Shown here one piece after another: positions 5,994 to 6,881 of a DNA stretch of 6,881 nucleotides. The first letter of the stretch is position 1; each line of letters begins with the position of its first letter. The notes under the pieces are model-generated. The model had not been told where the DNA came from. It saw only the letters and a list, made by a program, of their open reading frames with translations, and ran no database searches. The stretch comes from an uncultured Chlamydiae bacterium (lineage in GTDB: Bacteria; Chlamydiota; Chlamydiia; Chlamydiales; SM23-39), in assembly GCA_903889795.1 (NCBI GenBank), contig CAISYW010000026.1:1-6881 (forward strand), in the 5' to 3' direction. A program made the position numbers and the translations under genes.

Positions 5994-6023
5994 TTTGCAG
6001 CAAATGCGATTTTAGGATAAAAT
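5994..6023 (+). promoter_or_regulatory. Candidate promoter for sufE
   Basis: TTTGCA (5994-5999, 4 of 6 bases of TTGACA) is followed after 18 nt by TAAAAT (6018-6023, 5 of 6 bases of TATAAT). The predicted start point would fall at or next to the sufE ATG at 6030, which implies a leaderless or nearly leaderless mRNA. It overlaps nothing else but lies back to back with the infA promoter candidate. Weak evidence by pattern only. Confidence 0.25.
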
Positions 6024-6029
6024 TCACGT

Positions 6030-6494
6030 ATGAACATCGACCTTTCCCATATCGAAAAAAAAATCGAACAAATTAAAAATTCGTTTTCCGTGCGATCGTC
6101 TGAAGAAAAAATCCAGCTCCTCTTGGATATGGGCCGTTCACTATCATCTTACCCTAACGATCTTAAAATTCCATCATACCAAGTTTCAGGCTGTCAAAGC
6201 ATTCTTTATCTTTCGTCTCGTCTCGAAAACGGCATAATTATTTTTAATGCACACGCTGACGCTCTGGTCTCTGCCGGCCTGGCGGCTCTTATGATTTTCA
6301 TTTATAGCGGCGAGTCGCCCGAAACCATCCTCAACACACCGCCTCATTTTCTACTCGATTTGGGAATCCTCTCTTCCATAACCCCTTCTCGATCAAATGG
6401 CCTCGCCCACATTCATCAACGAATAAAAAAAGATGCCTTAAAGTTTTTATTATCAACGATGAAATCAATAGAACTCAATCCTGCGACGCCTTAA
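6030..6494 (+). CDS. sufE: SufE family sulfur-acceptor protein for Fe-S cluster assembly
   Basis: SufE-type proteins accept persulfide sulfur from the cysteine desulfurase SufS and pass it to the SufBCD scaffold in the cytoplasm. The 154-residue product has the family signature VSGCQS with the acceptor cysteine at 55. It also has the HADA block (Asp77, aligned with E. coli GDSDA), AGLAALMIFIY (82-92) and ITPSRSNGL (117-125, with the conserved Arg121). It is slightly longer than E. coli SufE (138), mainly at the C terminus. The ATG at 6030 gives a natural N terminus; AGGA lies 12 nt upstream, which is far for a Shine-Dalgarno. No sufS or sufBCD gene lies in the window, and CsdE is the main alternative identity. 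A run of 9 A spans codons 9-12. The membrane-protein gene follows 31 nt downstream. Confidence 0.9.
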   Translation: MNIDLSHIEKKIEQIKNSFSVRSSEEKIQLLLDMGRSLSSYPNDLKIPSYQVSGCQSILYLSSRLENGIIIFNAHADALVSAGLAALMIFIYSGESPETILNTPPHFLLDLGILSSITPSRSNGLAHIHQRIKKDALKFLLSTMKSIELNPATP

Positions 6495-6525
6495 AATAGC
6501 TGCGTCAAAGTGAAAGGATTTTTCT

Positions 6526-6881
6526 ATGGCCATTTCCGTGGCAGAATCTCAAAAACAAGTAACGCATTTTTTACGGGAATCGCCTTCTTTAGTTGCTCAG
6601 CAGCTGAACCGGCGAGCACTTCTATGGGATATTGCCGCCAAAGTCACTCTCGCAGCGCTCTTCGTAATCACTTCAGCCGTTGTAATCATGTCGGTTCTCG
6701 GAACAGCCATTTTCAGCAACGCATTTCTTGCCCTCACTGTCGGCTTGGCCATAGCGACTCCCCTGCTATTTCATTTCGAAAGAAAATTTGCGAATCGATC
6801 TCTAGAGATGAGATATGACGCTCGAGTTGAGATCGGAGTCTCTGAGCATTTACGCCAAGTAAGAACCTGGAAAGCTAATGA
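6526..6881 (+). CDS. Putative membrane protein with paired hydrophobic segments (cut by window edge)
   Basis: The frame from the ATG at 6526 stays open to the right edge (118 complete codons) and has AAAGGA with AGGA 7 nt before the ATG. I do not recognise a named family. A charged N-terminal stretch of about 38 residues (MAISVAESQKQVTHFLRESP...) is followed by two hydrophobic segments, about 40-59 and 62-82, split by a short turn (TAIFSN). A polar, arginine- and glutamate-rich region begins at HFERKFANRS. This tight two-helix hairpin resembles the bilobed hydrophobic domain of chlamydial inclusion membrane (Inc) proteins, which are exported by type III secretion. From memory, some chlamydiae have an Inc-candidate gene near infA, but I cannot confirm homology. 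It may equally be an ordinary inner-membrane protein. It lies 31 nt after sufE and may be cotranscribed with it. Confidence 0.75.
   Translation, partial: MAISVAESQKQVTHFLRESPSLVAQQLNRRALLWDIAAKVTLAALFVITSAVVIMSVLGTAIFSNAFLALTVGLAIATPLLFHFERKFANRSLEMRYDARVEIGVSEHLRQVRTWKAN

Noticed and set aside
6510..6818. 102-codon plus-strand frame starting with GTG
   Set aside because: It overlaps the membrane-protein gene in another frame; the ATG at 6526 has a proper Shine-Dalgarno and its product has coherent membrane segments.

Overview
The window is the conserved transcription/translation block of a member of the Chlamydiae, read on the minus strand, followed at the right edge by two plus-strand genes. 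The taxon call rests on protein similarity recalled from chlamydial families (L7/L12 ending in a KGL tail with KKIGVIKAVREVTG, L1 with KKSDQQVRG and LPNGTGKTL, EF-Tu beginning MxKETxQR, IF-1 with AHLCGKMRM and YDLTKAR) and on the gene order infA - tRNA-Thr - tuf - tRNA-Trp - secE - nusG - rplK - rplA - rplJ - rplL - rpoB. Moderate base composition and diverged sequences suit an environmental (Parachlamydiales-type) lineage better than the genus Chlamydia, but this is inference.

Layout in the direction of transcription on the minus strand (right to left): infA (5915-5697), tRNA-Thr(GGU) (5597-5526), tuf (5502-4318), a GC-rich hairpin, tRNA-Trp(CCA) (4276-4204), secE (4189-3968), nusG (3957-3415), a 135-nt structured leader, rplK (3279-2851), rplA (2849-2139), rplJ (2136-1630), rplL (1605-1222), a 101-nt spacer with a hairpin, and the first 373 codons of rpoB (1120 to the left edge). 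On the plus strand, divergent from infA, lie sufE (6030-6494) and a truncated membrane-protein gene (6526 to the right edge).

The genes work together in one pathway. IF-1, EF-Tu and two tRNAs serve initiation and elongation. L11, L1, L10 and L7/L12 build the ribosomal stalk and L1 arm, which handle the elongation factors. NusG and the RNA polymerase beta subunit carry transcription and its coupling to the ribosome, and SecE belongs to the secretion channel. Most genes have clear Shine-Dalgarno sites and very short spacers; infA is a striking exception. The candidate regulatory structures are the rplK leader, the rplL-rpoB hairpin and the tuf-tRNA-Trp hairpin.

The SufE-like protein supplies sulfur-transfer activity for Fe-S cluster assembly. 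The protein after it has a paired hydrophobic hairpin of the kind found in chlamydial inclusion membrane proteins; it is the least explained item here. I see no mobile element, CRISPR array, phage gene or evidently new multi-gene system. No gene-free stretch exceeds 135 bases.
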